This document shows positions 1 through 7,984 of a stretch of DNA of 47,321 bases, one piece after another (position 1 is the first letter of the stretch; each line of letters opens with the position of its first letter). The stretch is from Candidatus Sericytochromatia bacterium. Its GTDB lineage: Bacteria; Cyanobacteriota; Sericytochromatia; S15B-MN24; JAQBPE01. Location of the stretch: NCBI GenBank assembly GCA_035285325.1, contig JAYKJB010000004.1:1-47321 (forward strand), given 5' to 3'. Both the position numbers and the translations under genes were made by a program. The notes beneath the pieces are model-generated. The model was not told where the DNA came from, made no database searches, and saw nothing but the letters and a program-made list of their open reading frames with translations.

Positions 1-93
1 AAGTTAACCTGAGCTCATCCCTTTGGAACGTGAGGGAAACCTACAGGCCGCACAACCCCTCATCACCCTCCCGTCTTTGGAGTTCCTTTGCTC

Positions 94-612
94 ATGCGCA
101 CCAATGAACGCCCTGCTCCTGGCCTGATTCCCAGCTTTCCGCCGGTCGCACCGACGCCTGGCGGGGCCCAGGAGCGCTGGAGCTTCCCGTCCGCGCGCGG
201 GACCCTGGTGGCGGACCGCTTGATGTTGAGCGGGGCGGTGCGAGAGCCCCGAGGGGGAGGCTCAGGTTGCACCAGCGTGCCACAGGTGCAGTTTCACGTC
301 GACGAGGCGATCGCCGCCCTGCGCGGCGCGGCCACCGGACAGCCCGCGTCTCCCTGGCTCCCCACGTCGCTGCGTCGGGCGATGGACCACCTCGAAGCCG
401 CCAGCAGTTTGCTGCGAACCAAAGGCGACCAGGCGGCCCTCCACGACACCCTGGTCCTCTTTCTGGTGCGAGGGGAGCTGACCCTGGCGACCCAGGAGGG
501 CGTGCTGCGTGGCAGCACCCGCGGTTTGCGCGTCTTCGGCAGTCGCGAGGAAGCGCTCCGCTCTTTGGAGCTTCTCAAGGAGCTGGCCGACTCGCTGCCA
601 GCGTGTCGTTGA
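94..612 (+). CDS. Hypothetical protein, 172 aa
   Basis: I do not recognise this protein. The first 70 or so residues are rich in Pro, Gly and Arg and look disordered. The second half (from about residue 70) reads as a helical domain with a DHLEAASSLLR stretch and a C-terminal EEALRSLELLKELADSL helix. No signal peptide, membrane segment or catalytic motif is visible. I chose the ATG, but a TTG two codons earlier sits closer to the GGAG at 79-82 (5 nt rather than 11) and is equally possible. It converges on the broken lipoprotein gene downstream. Coding status rests on the open frame and its helical C-terminal half; the low-complexity N-terminus may not be real. Confidence 0.5.
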   Translation: MRTNERPAPGLIPSFPPVAPTPGGAQERWSFPSARGTLVADRLMLSGAVREPRGGGSGCTSVPQVQFHVDEAIAALRGAATGQPASPWLPTSLRRAMDHLEAASSLLRTKGDQAALHDTLVLFLVRGELTLATQEGVLRGSTRGLRVFGSREEALRSLELLKELADSLPACR

Positions 613-699
613 GCCAGGCAAACAGGGGCCACATCTGATCACGTCCCCGATCGGTGGCGTTGCGCGGGTGTTCTCCTCACCGAGGTCGGCAGCCGATTT

Positions 700-2657
700 C
701 TAAATGTTGCCGAACTCGACCCGAAGAATCTTGTTGTTGCTCGAACCAATGTAGAGCGCGACCGGCGCCCCGGCCTGATTAACTTGCAGGGACAGGGCGC
801 GGAGATCGGTCGCGGCAGACGAGATGATCGTGGCGCTTCCTGCCGCTGCGAGAAGCACCTCCGAGCTGATCGGGTTTCGAGTGACATTCATCGCCACAAT
901 ACGGTTGCCACTCAGCGAGACGTAGAGCGTGGGGGTCGCGAAAGCCAAGCCCCTCACCTCGGAGGCGAAATTGGCCAAGGTGTAGGGCGCTGACGCCCCC
1001 CCATCCTGGACCATCAAGACATCATTCTGCGAGGAATAGAACACCACAGGGGATGCCACGCCATCATCGTAAACCGCCATCGCATAGGCTTTGCTCGCTT
1101 GCACGGCGGTTCCATTGGCGCGCACATCTCTTGCAATACCGGGACTGGACTGATCATAGGCTCGCAGCCTGCAAGCAACGCTGCTGGTTCGCCATAGGGG
1201 CAGAACATAGACACGCGAACGTGCCGCTGCGATGGCATAGGTGCGATCACCTTGGTTATTCGTCGCCAACACACCAGTGGCCGGCGGATTTTGAAGAGGC
1301 TCATACCAGTAAATCGTCGTTCCGTTCACCCCACCACTCATGTAGACCGTATCGCTCGCGGCGTTTTGCGTTTGGGTGACGCCATTGGTGAAAGAGTTCC
1401 TGAACCCCAAGCTCATGCGGTTGTAAGCGCCCGAATCCAGGTTAAGTTGGTCCAGAGGACCGCGTGTGCCCAGAAACTCCTGTCGAGCCGCCAACACCAG
1501 TCGCGTATTTCGCAGAAATGCCAAACCATCGACGTCCCTGGCGTTGCTCACCACAGGAAAAACGGTAAGCGTGGGAGGCGGTGTGGGGGTGGGTTCAAGC
1601 GTCGGCAGCAAGCTGGAGCGCCTGCCGCCCCGCGCCGGCGTGGGCACGAAGTGGGTGGTGTGCGCCCCACCCAAGGCAACCGGGACATTCCCGCCCGAGA
1701 ATTCCAGTCCTCCCGACTGACTGATGGCCACCCGGTCCAATGGGAAGTCCTCCGCGGTGATCGGTGCCAGCGTCCCTTCAGCCGTCAGCTTGTGCGCCGC
1801 AACCGCCACCAGGCGATGCTGCACCGCCTCGAACACCCGGTCGAACACGCCCAGCTTGGCCACCGTGGCCCGGAACGCATCGGCCTCGCGCACCTCGCCA
1901 TCCGCCCCCACGCTGGTCAGCAACGGCCGCGCCAGGGCGGGCCGCCGAAGGAGGGCTTCTGCCAGTTCCTTGGCCGCCGCTTCAGCCGCCGCGATCGCCG
2001 CCGCCCGCTCGCTTTCTCGCTGCTCCGGAGGCAACTGGAAGGTCAGTTTCAACGCGCCTTCGAAAGCCTTGGAGGCCGCCGTGGTGGCGGCCGTGAGGGT
2101 CAACCGGACCGTGATGACCACCGCCTCCCCGGCCTGGGAGAGCTTGTAGGCCGCGCCCTGCGCCCCCGTCGCGCCCAGCGCCCGGCCCTTGGCATCGAAC
2201 AGCGCCGTAAAGGTCTGCGGTCCGGAGACCGCCACGAGCTTGACGATCTGGTCAGGCTCCAAACGAGTCAATTCAAGGTCGAAGGCACCTTGCGCGTCGG
2301 TGCGAGGTGCGCCACCGGCTTCCTTGCCACGCTCGGACCAGGCCTGGATTGTCAGGGGCTTGCCGGTGGCCAGATCAAACGCCGTGAGCGAGGCATCCGC
2401 CAGCGAACCGTCCTGGGAACGGACGCTTCCAGAGACCCGCAGGCGCGCGTCCCCGGCGATGGGGGCGCGGGGGCAAGGCTTGGAATGACCAGCGGGGGCG
2501 CTTGACTGGCTGTGGCAACGACGGATGGCGTCAGCGAAGCGTCAGGGCGCGCGGGCGGCGAGGAGACAACGGGGCCGGTGCCCGCAGAAGGGACGGTGCA
2601 GCTGGCCACGGCCCAGGCCAGGGTGACCCCGTGCAAGGAGAAGCGTACGAATTTCAC
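700..2657 (-). pseudogene. Large lipoprotein with Ig/CarboxypepD-like and beta-propeller-like regions, interrupted by a frameshift
   Basis: Reading starts at a GTG (2657-2655) with a GGAAAGG ribosome site, giving a signal peptide and lipobox-like AVASC, then a Pro/Ser/Ala-rich linker. Near 2461-2473 the frame changes. The downstream frame continues with a DARLRVSGSVRSQDGSL stretch typical of carboxypeptidase-regulatory/CnaB-like beta-sandwich domains, then a long Ala-rich helical segment, and finally about 280 residues with repeated beta-strand blocks (for example TPTLYVSLSGNRIVAMNV) resembling a YncE/NHL-type propeller. Adding one C to the minus-strand C5 run opposite 2461-2465 gives the smooth reading SLAPAPPIAGDARL. 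So the intact protein would be about 650 aa and the break is a one-base loss. It may be a sequencing error, a recent mutation or phase variation. Function unknown; a cell-surface lipoprotein is likely. Confidence 0.7.
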
Positions 2658-3174
2658 CGGAAACCTTTCCAGACGGTCATTCAGCCAGTGCAGCTCCGCG
2701 AAGCCAACAAAAGCGCCTCCAGCGGTCAAGCTTTACACTGCAAATTAAACAATCAGGGAGCGTAGCAGGGGCCCTGAAGGGCGCGCAAGCATCAGACTTC
2801 GCCGGCCGCCCCCCCTTTATCGAAGACGCTCCTCTCACCCTCAACACGTGTGTTCCGCTGCCTCCATCTCGCCCTGTTCCGCAGCGCTGCAGACTGCTGA
2901 CCTGCCGCAGCGATGCGTCCAGCCCCAGACCACGCTCGGTTGCCCGAAGCAGCGAGAGAGCGCCCGCAGGCGGGACATGGAACAGAGGCTGATCTGTGGG
3001 CGAAGCCGGCCGGAGATCGACCAAGAACGTCTCAGCGAGACGCTTTACAGGCGACCCCCAACAGAATCTCGGATCTTTAACTGATAATTAACGTCAGCTT
3101 GGCCTGAAGATTCCCTACAAGCATCTCGGTTAAAGGTTGTGTATGGATGTGTGTCTGGTTCAGGAGGACGCCCC
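2658..3174. other. Divergent intergenic region with no convincing gene
   Basis: These 517 bases separate two divergent lipoprotein genes and must hold both promoters. Short open frames exist on both strands, but they are Cys/Arg-rich, lack ribosome sites and look like chance frames. The last 120 bases are AT-richer than the surroundings (TGATAATTAACG near 3080, GGTTAAAGG near 3129), fitting a promoter for the repeat lipoprotein, but I see no clear -35/-10 pair. No tRNA or strong hairpin was found; a small RNA cannot be excluded. Confidence 0.45.
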
Positions 3175-3864
3175 GTGTTCAAGCATTCGATGCTCAGAGC
3201 TATCTGGACGGCGGTCGCAGCCATCGCGTTGACGGGCTGTGGCGCTTCGCCAACCCAACCCGGCGGAGATTTCGGTTCGGACCCCGGCTTCAGCGACCCC
3301 GGCTTCAGTGACCCTGGCTTCGGAACGACGCCTGGCGGGACGAATCCCGGTTTCGGTACGACGCCTGGCTTCGGCAACACCCCCGGGTTCGGAAACACGC
3401 CTGGATTCGGCAATACCCCTGGGTTCGGCAATACCCCCGGATTCGGAAACACGCCTGGCTTCGGCGGAGGCGGTGATATGGGGGAACTGATGGCCTCGGT
3501 CATCAGCAAGAAAAATGGCCGGTTCCTCGGCATGGGCACCTTCAAGTGCACGGTGGAAGTGAGCAATCCCAGCGCCGCCCCCAAGTCCGGAACGCTGACG
3601 GTCAGTTTCACCAACGGCGGCAAGCCCTCCAAGACCGCTCCGATCGTGCAGCAGGTCATGCTGAACGCCAACGAGACTCGCACATTCGACTTCGAAGATA
3701 AGCGCTGGACCACCGACAACGTGTCCGTGAGCATCCAGACCGTGCCCGCGGCCCCCGGCATGGGGACGGGTACGGGAATGGGATTCGGCGCTGGCTCCAA
3801 CACCGGGTTCGGGAATTCCCCGATGGGTGGCTTCCCCTCAACCGGAATGGGCTCCGGTTTCTGA
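3175..3864 (+). CDS. Lipoprotein with Pro-Gly-Phe repeat and Ig-like domain
   Basis: The GTG start is preceded by a strong AGGAGG site 7 nt upstream. The product (229 aa) begins with a signal peptide ending in the lipobox LTGC, so it should be lipid-anchored. Residues about 35-100 are a low-complexity repeat of GFGNTP/GFSDP hexapeptide units. A beta-rich domain of about 85 residues follows (ISKKNGRFLGMGTFKC to VSIQTVP), resembling a CARDB/FN3-type Ig fold that binds partners through beta-sandwich faces. The C-terminus is again Gly/Met/Phe-rich. It is a single gene with a hairpin after its stop. The role is unknown: a flexible surface stalk carrying an Ig-like domain is the best structural description. 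Repeat number could vary between strains. Confidence 0.75.
   Translation: MFKHSMLRAIWTAVAAIALTGCGASPTQPGGDFGSDPGFSDPGFSDPGFGTTPGGTNPGFGTTPGFGNTPGFGNTPGFGNTPGFGNTPGFGNTPGFGGGGDMGELMASVISKKNGRFLGMGTFKCTVEVSNPSAAPKSGTLTVSFTNGGKPSKTAPIVQQVMLNANETRTFDFEDKRWTTDNVSVSIQTVPAAPGMGTGTGMGFGAGSNTGFGNSPMGGFPSTGMGSGF
3280..3474 (+). repeat. In-frame tandem repeat coding for PGF hexapeptides
   Basis: Imperfect units of 12 to 18 bases lie in frame in the lipoprotein gene. They encode SDPGF units first and then five or six near-identical GNTPGF units. Units differ mostly at third codon positions (ggattcggcaatacc against gggttcggaaacacg), so protein sequence is conserved while DNA drifts. Confidence 0.8.
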
Positions 3865-3910
3865 CAACTTTTCCGCCCTCCCTCCTCCTCCACACACACA
3901 CACAACGATG

Positions 3911-3934
3911 AGGCCTGTCTGCCAAGACAGGCCT
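3911..3934. terminator. Hairpin between convergent genes
   Basis: A perfect 10-bp inverted repeat, AGGCCTGTCT and AGACAGGCCT, with a 4-base loop lies between the stop of the repeat lipoprotein and the stop of miaB. The following TTGTCGTTT is only a weak U-tract on the plus strand, so it may serve both directions imperfectly. A (CA)7 run sits just before it at 3891-3904. Confidence 0.55.
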
Positions 3935-3961
3935 TGTCGTTTGGAGAGGGGGGCGTCCGAT

Positions 3962-5320
3962 TCAGCGAGGGGTGGTCGCGAGGGTGCGAGGCGCCTCCTC
4001 AGGCTGCTGCACCAGCTCGCCTCGGATGGTCCAGGTGCGCGCCTCGGTGATGCGAACCTGCACCAACTCACCCACCACCTGCGGCGAGGCCTCGAAGAAG
4101 ACCACGCGATTGTTGCGGGCCCGCCCGGTGTAGATATTCGGGTCCTTGCTGCTGGGGCCTTCGACGAACACTTCCTGGAGGCTTCCGACCATGGCGCGGC
4201 TGACCGTGGTCGCCACCTCATTCACCACGGCATTGAGTTCGCGCAGGCGACGGTCCTTCACTTCCTCCGGCACCTGGTCCTGCCGGGTGGCCGCATAGGT
4301 GCCTGGACGAGGGGAGTAAGCGGCCGTGTTGACCGCGGCGAAGCGCATCTCGCGAACGATCGAGACGGTCTGCTGGAACTGCTCCTCGGTCTCCCCCGGA
4401 AAGCCCACGATCAGGTCGGTGCTGATGCCGGCCTCGGGCAGAATGGAGCGGATCATCTCGACCTTGGCCACATACTTGGACCGGGTGTAGCCGCGCGCCA
4501 TCTGCCTGAGCACGTCATCATCCCCGTGCTGGATCGGGATGTGAAAGTAATCGCAAACGTTGGGCAGGGCCGCGATGCGTCGCACCAGATCCTCGTCCAG
4601 GTCACGCGGGTGACCGGTCAGCCAGCGCACCCGCTTGACGCCGGGAACGGCAGCGGTGGCCTCGATCAGGTCGGCCAGCGACCGCTTGGGCGTCAGGTCC
4701 TTGCCATAGCCATTGATGTTTTGGCCAAGCAGGACGACCTCACCGAAGCCCTCGGCCACCACCCGTTCGACCTCACGGACCAGATCGGCTATCTCTCGGC
4801 TCTTCTGGTCGCCACGCACCTTCGGCACGATGCAATAGGTGCAGCGATCGTCACATCCATAAATCGCCGTGACCCAGGCCGAGTGCTTGCCCTGACGCAA
4901 AACGGGCATTTCGGGCGGCAACTCATCCGAGAAGGGTCGCAGGGCCACCATGGGCGTCCGCGTCGCCAGCACCTCGTCCAGCAAGCGGGGCAATTCGTGG
5001 ATATTCTCCGTCCCGAACACCAGATCGACATGAGGGGCCCGGAGACGCATCCGCTCGCCCATGTACTGCGCCACGCAGCCACTGACGGCCAGCACCGCGT
5101 CTGGCTTGAGATGCTTGATCTCCCGCAACTCACCGAGCAAGCTGAACAGTTTGTCCTCGGCCTTTTCGCGCACGGCACAGGTATTGACGATCACCAGATC
5201 CGCCATCAAGGCCGTGTCCGAGGCCTCATAGCCGCGCTCGGACAACATCCCGAGCATGCGCTCGGTGTCGTTCTGATTCATCTGACAGCCGTATGTCTTG
5301 ATGTATACTTTCTTGGCCAT
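3962..5320 (-). CDS. miaB: MiaB, tRNA-2-methylthio-N6-dimethylallyladenosine synthase
   Basis: A radical-SAM iron-sulfur enzyme that adds the methylthio group to N6-isopentenyladenosine at position 37 of tRNAs reading U-starting codons. From the chosen ATG (452 aa, GGAGG site upstream) the N-terminal UPF0004 domain starts KKVYIKTYGCQMN and carries cluster cysteines at about residues 12, 48 and 82. The radical-SAM CX3CX2C is GCDDRCTYC at 156-163. A C-terminal TRAM RNA-binding domain spans the last 65 residues (EVFVEGPSSKD to TIRGELV). A longer in-frame start 16 codons upstream adds only Arg-rich residues and is rejected. The GCQMN signature and NTCAVRE distinguish it from rimO, also present in this window. 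It is divergent from the Nif3-family gene with 127 bases between. Confidence 0.95.
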   Translation of the reverse strand: MAKKVYIKTYGCQMNQNDTERMLGMLSERGYEASDTALMADLVIVNTCAVREKAEDKLFSLLGELREIKHLKPDAVLAVSGCVAQYMGERMRLRAPHVDLVFGTENIHELPRLLDEVLATRTPMVALRPFSDELPPEMPVLRQGKHSAWVTAIYGCDDRCTYCIVPKVRGDQKSREIADLVREVERVVAEGFGEVVLLGQNINGYGKDLTPKRSLADLIEATAAVPGVKRVRWLTGHPRDLDEDLVRRIAALPNVCDYFHIPIQHGDDDVLRQMARGYTRSKYVAKVEMIRSILPEAGISTDLIVGFPGETEEQFQQTVSIVREMRFAAVNTAAYSPRPGTYAATRQDQVPEEVKDRRLRELNAVVNEVATTVSRAMVGSLQEVFVEGPSSKDPNIYTGRARNNRVVFFEASPQVVGELVQVRITEARTWTIRGELVQQPEEAPRTLATTPR

Positions 5321-5447
5321 TCGTGGGCGCCTCCGGGCTGCCAAGACGCGCCCCCGCTGGGGCGCCATCTGTTTGAACCCTTGAAATCGTCTCTATGACG
5401 GTTTAAACGCAGCTTTACTATCGTACCATGACGCGGGAGGCGCCGAA

Positions 5448-6554
5448 ATGACCGCAGCGTTCACGATTCAGACCGTCATCGACGTCATGGCGCGGATGGC
5501 CCCGCCCCGCCTCGCCGAAAACTGGGACAACGTGGGCCTCATGGTGGGGCATCCGGGCCGTCCCTTGGGCGGCGTCACGGTGGCCCTGGACCCCACCTTC
5601 GAGGCGGTGCAAGCCGCCATTGCCCAAGGGTCCAACCTGGTCGTGACGCATCATCCGCTGCTGTTCAAGCCGCCGCGCAGTCTCGACTTGCGCCAGGAAC
5701 CGGGACGCACCCTGGAGGCCCTGATCAAAGCAGACTGCGCGTTGTATTCCGCGCATACCAATCTGGATGCGACCACCGTGAACCACGCCCTGGCCTCACG
5801 CCTGGGCTTGCAAGGGCGGACCCTGCTCCACCGCAACGGCGAAATGCCGCGCTACAAGCTGGGGATTCATGTGCCCATCGCTCAGGTGAGCGCCGTGTGT
5901 GAAGCCGCCTGGGAGGCGGGTGCCGGGCAGGAAGGCGATTATCATCGCGCCGTGTATGCCTGGGATTCCGAGGGCCAATTTCAAGCCGGCCCGGAGGCTC
6001 AGCCTGCCGTCGGCTCGGCCGGCCAGGACACGCGGGTTCACGAGCGCCGCCTGGAGTTCGTGGTGCCCGGCGATCGCCTGGACGCCGTGCGCCAGGCCGT
6101 GTTGTCCGCCCATCCCTTCGAGGCGCCCGCCCTGGACGTGCTGCAACTGGTGGGAGGGGGCCAAGCGGAGGGGTTCGGCCTGGTCGGCGACCTGGAAATC
6201 GCAACTCCGCTGGCGGCCTTTGCCGAGCGGGTGAAGGCGGACCTGGGGGTCTCAGCCGTGCGCTATGTGGGTGAGGGCCATCGAGCCGTCCGCCGGGTGG
6301 CCTGGCTGGGTGGCAGCGGCGGCGATTACTGGAAGGAAGCCCTGGCGGCCGGAGCGGACGTTTACATCACGGGTGAAGTTCGCCACCACGCCGCGCTGGA
6401 CGCGCTTGCCGCAGGCCTGAGCTTCATCGAGGTCGGCCACGTCGGTTCGGAGCAACCGGTCGTTCCCGTGCTCGCGGACCTGTTGAGAGACGCCCTCGGC
6501 GGACACGTGCCCGTGCACGCCCTGCATCAGGTCGATCCATTCGTGGTGGTCTGA
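5448..6554 (+). CDS. Nif3-like dinuclear metal-centre protein (YqfO/YbgI family)
   Basis: This is a 368-aa Nif3-family protein, often labelled GTP cyclohydrolase I type 2, although the cellular role of the family is unsettled. The N-terminal half has the metal-ligand motif VVTHHPLLF at about residue 64 and SAHTNLDA at about 101. The C-terminal half has GEVRHHAALDA and VGHVGSEQ, which supply the remaining His and Glu ligands. The middle (about 130-235) is the inserted PII/CutA-like domain of the long YqfO type, which explains the length (short forms are about 250 aa). A GGGAGG site precedes the ATG. It stands alone, divergent from miaB and convergent with the DUF2252 gene. Confidence 0.88.
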   Translation: MTAAFTIQTVIDVMARMAPPRLAENWDNVGLMVGHPGRPLGGVTVALDPTFEAVQAAIAQGSNLVVTHHPLLFKPPRSLDLRQEPGRTLEALIKADCALYSAHTNLDATTVNHALASRLGLQGRTLLHRNGEMPRYKLGIHVPIAQVSAVCEAAWEAGAGQEGDYHRAVYAWDSEGQFQAGPEAQPAVGSAGQDTRVHERRLEFVVPGDRLDAVRQAVLSAHPFEAPALDVLQLVGGGQAEGFGLVGDLEIATPLAAFAERVKADLGVSAVRYVGEGHRAVRRVAWLGGSGGDYWKEALAAGADVYITGEVRHHAALDALAAGLSFIEVGHVGSEQPVVPVLADLLRDALGGHVPVHALHQVDPFVVV

Positions 6555-6613
6555 GCGGCCGCCAGTCGCCGCTTGGCGTGAGCGGCGCGGTGACAGGTGA
6601 CCGCGTCGCGCCC

Positions 6614-7906
6614 TCAGGGGTCCATGTACGTCTTCCAGATCTCGCGATCCGCCTCCACCTGTATGGCGTAAGCGGCGGTGAAATCCGAAAGCCGCTTCAC
6701 CAGTTCATCCAGGCCGCCCGAATCTTGCAAGATCGCCGTACCCTGGCCCGAACGCGCGTGCGCTCGCGCCACCAGCAGTGCCACCGTGTCGACATACTGG
6801 CCGAAGCGGGCCTCGCTGTTCAGCTCGTCCACCTCCACCTCCCCACGAAAGGGGCTGAATTCCTTGACGAGAAAGCTCACCCCCCGCATCGAGAGCGTGC
6901 CCAGCAAGGCATCGGCATCCGGCACGAAGTAGCGCCAGGCTTGCCGGACGCGCTCAGCCGAGCCACCGTGCCCGGCGGGCAACCAGGGTGTCCCGGCGGC
7001 GGCGCGTTGCTCCTTGAGGTCCAGCAGCACGTCGTCGGACGCGCGCCGGGTCGGCCCCTCTACGAGCACCAGGAAGCGTTGCCGGGTCAGGCTGGCCAGT
7101 CCAGCCACTCGGCGCACGGCATCCTTGACGCGAAAGAAGGCCTCCCCTTCGGCTCGCCCGGCCGCATATTCTCGCACAGCCTGCGCGAGGGCCTGGTGGG
7201 TGGCCCGGTCGAGCGGGCGCTGCTTTTTGCCGGTCTTCAATTCGCCCGCGGGGGCCCACTCTGCCAGCTGCCTGGCACGCGAGCCACGCGAAGCGGCGGC
7301 GATCGCCTCGGCGGCGGGCCCCGGCACCTGGCCCGCCGTGACCGGAGCGTTGAGGGAGGCGGGAGACTGTGAATACCCCGCGAGCCGGTCCAGATAGCCC
7401 TTCAGCAAACGGCGGACCAGGCGCTCGGTGGCGGCCGGGGAGAGATTCGCCTCCCGCAGGTGCAACCGCAGACTGACCAGCACGCGGGCCAATTCCCAGC
7501 TGTAGGGGCCCACGCAGGCCTCATCGAAGTCGTCCAGATCAAAGGCGAAGGCCCCGTTGGTCGTGCGGTAGGCCGACGCGTTCTCGAGATGCAAATCCCC
7601 CATCAGGCGAATCGCGATCGGGGTCTTCAGCTTCGGATGCTCCGAGAGGTCCCGGTAAAACAGCGGGGCCGAACCCCGAAAAAACCCGATCGCGGAGTCG
7701 CTCATCAGGGCATACTTGCGGGCGATGAACAGGCGGTTGGTTGGGGCCAGGTCCGCGTGGTAGGCCTTCAGAAATTCGGCCGCATCACGCCCGTAAGCCA
7801 GCGCCGGAATCGCGGTCGCAGGACGCTCGAACAAGCTCGACAGCGCCAGACAAGCGACCGCGAGGCGCGTGATGAATCGACGACGAGAAGACTGGGACAC
7901 ACGCAT
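6614..7906 (-). CDS. DUF2252 family protein with twin-arginine-like signal peptide
   Basis: The 430-aa product starts with SRRRFIT followed by a hydrophobic stretch and a possible ATA-IPA cleavage site, which resembles a Tat signal peptide. The mature part matches DUF2252: IGFFRGSAPLFYRDL early, then LMGDLHLENAS (about residue 105) and FAFDLDDFDEA. These resemble the catalytic and metal-binding loops of the aminoglycoside-phosphotransferase/kinase-like fold. The C-terminal part has FLVKEFSPFRGEVEV and a GQYVDTVALLVARAHARSG helix typical of the family. Biochemical function is unknown. Export of a kinase-like fold is odd because the periplasm lacks ATP. An in-frame extension upstream to 8767 runs antisense to rarA and is rejected. 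It is divergent from rarA with 78 bases between. Confidence 0.82.
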   Translation of the reverse strand: MRVSQSSRRRFITRLAVACLALSSLFERPATAIPALAYGRDAAEFLKAYHADLAPTNRLFIARKYALMSDSAIGFFRGSAPLFYRDLSEHPKLKTPIAIRLMGDLHLENASAYRTTNGAFAFDLDDFDEACVGPYSWELARVLVSLRLHLREANLSPAATERLVRRLLKGYLDRLAGYSQSPASLNAPVTAGQVPGPAAEAIAAASRGSRARQLAEWAPAGELKTGKKQRPLDRATHQALAQAVREYAAGRAEGEAFFRVKDAVRRVAGLASLTRQRFLVLVEGPTRRASDDVLLDLKEQRAAAGTPWLPAGHGGSAERVRQAWRYFVPDADALLGTLSMRGVSFLVKEFSPFRGEVEVDELNSEARFGQYVDTVALLVARAHARSGQGTAILQDSGGLDELVKRLSDFTAAYAIQVEADREIWKTYMDP

Positions 7907-7984
7907 GGCCTTATCAGGGTATCCGAAGGGCCGATTTTCGGGTAGAGGCTCGCGGCGTCGGCCTTGCGCGGGCGACGTGATAGC

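Noticed and set aside
1252-2505. A 417-codon plus-strand frame opposite the broken lipoprotein
   Set aside because: Arg/Gly/Gln-rich with no signal or domain. The minus strand carries beta-strand patterns and, at its start, a lipobox and a ribosome site.
2848-3084. A 78-codon plus-strand frame in the 517-base intergenic region
   Set aside because: No ribosome site, Cys/Arg-rich composition, and it lies where divergent promoters are needed.
3280-3474. CRISPR-like short tandem repeat
   Set aside because: Units are contiguous, in frame and protein-coding, with no spacers.
3891-3904. (CA)7 dinucleotide repeat
   Set aside because: Short, intergenic and next to a terminator; nothing links it to phase variation of a reading frame.
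3827-5398. A 523-codon plus-strand frame opposite miaB
   Set aside because: The composition is that of a GC-rich antisense shadow and miaB on the other strand is unmistakable.
5381-5409. TTGAAA with TAAACG 17 bases later as a promoter for the Nif3-family gene
   Set aside because: The -35 is good but the -10 matches poorly and another AT-rich box (TTTACTATC) is equally placed.
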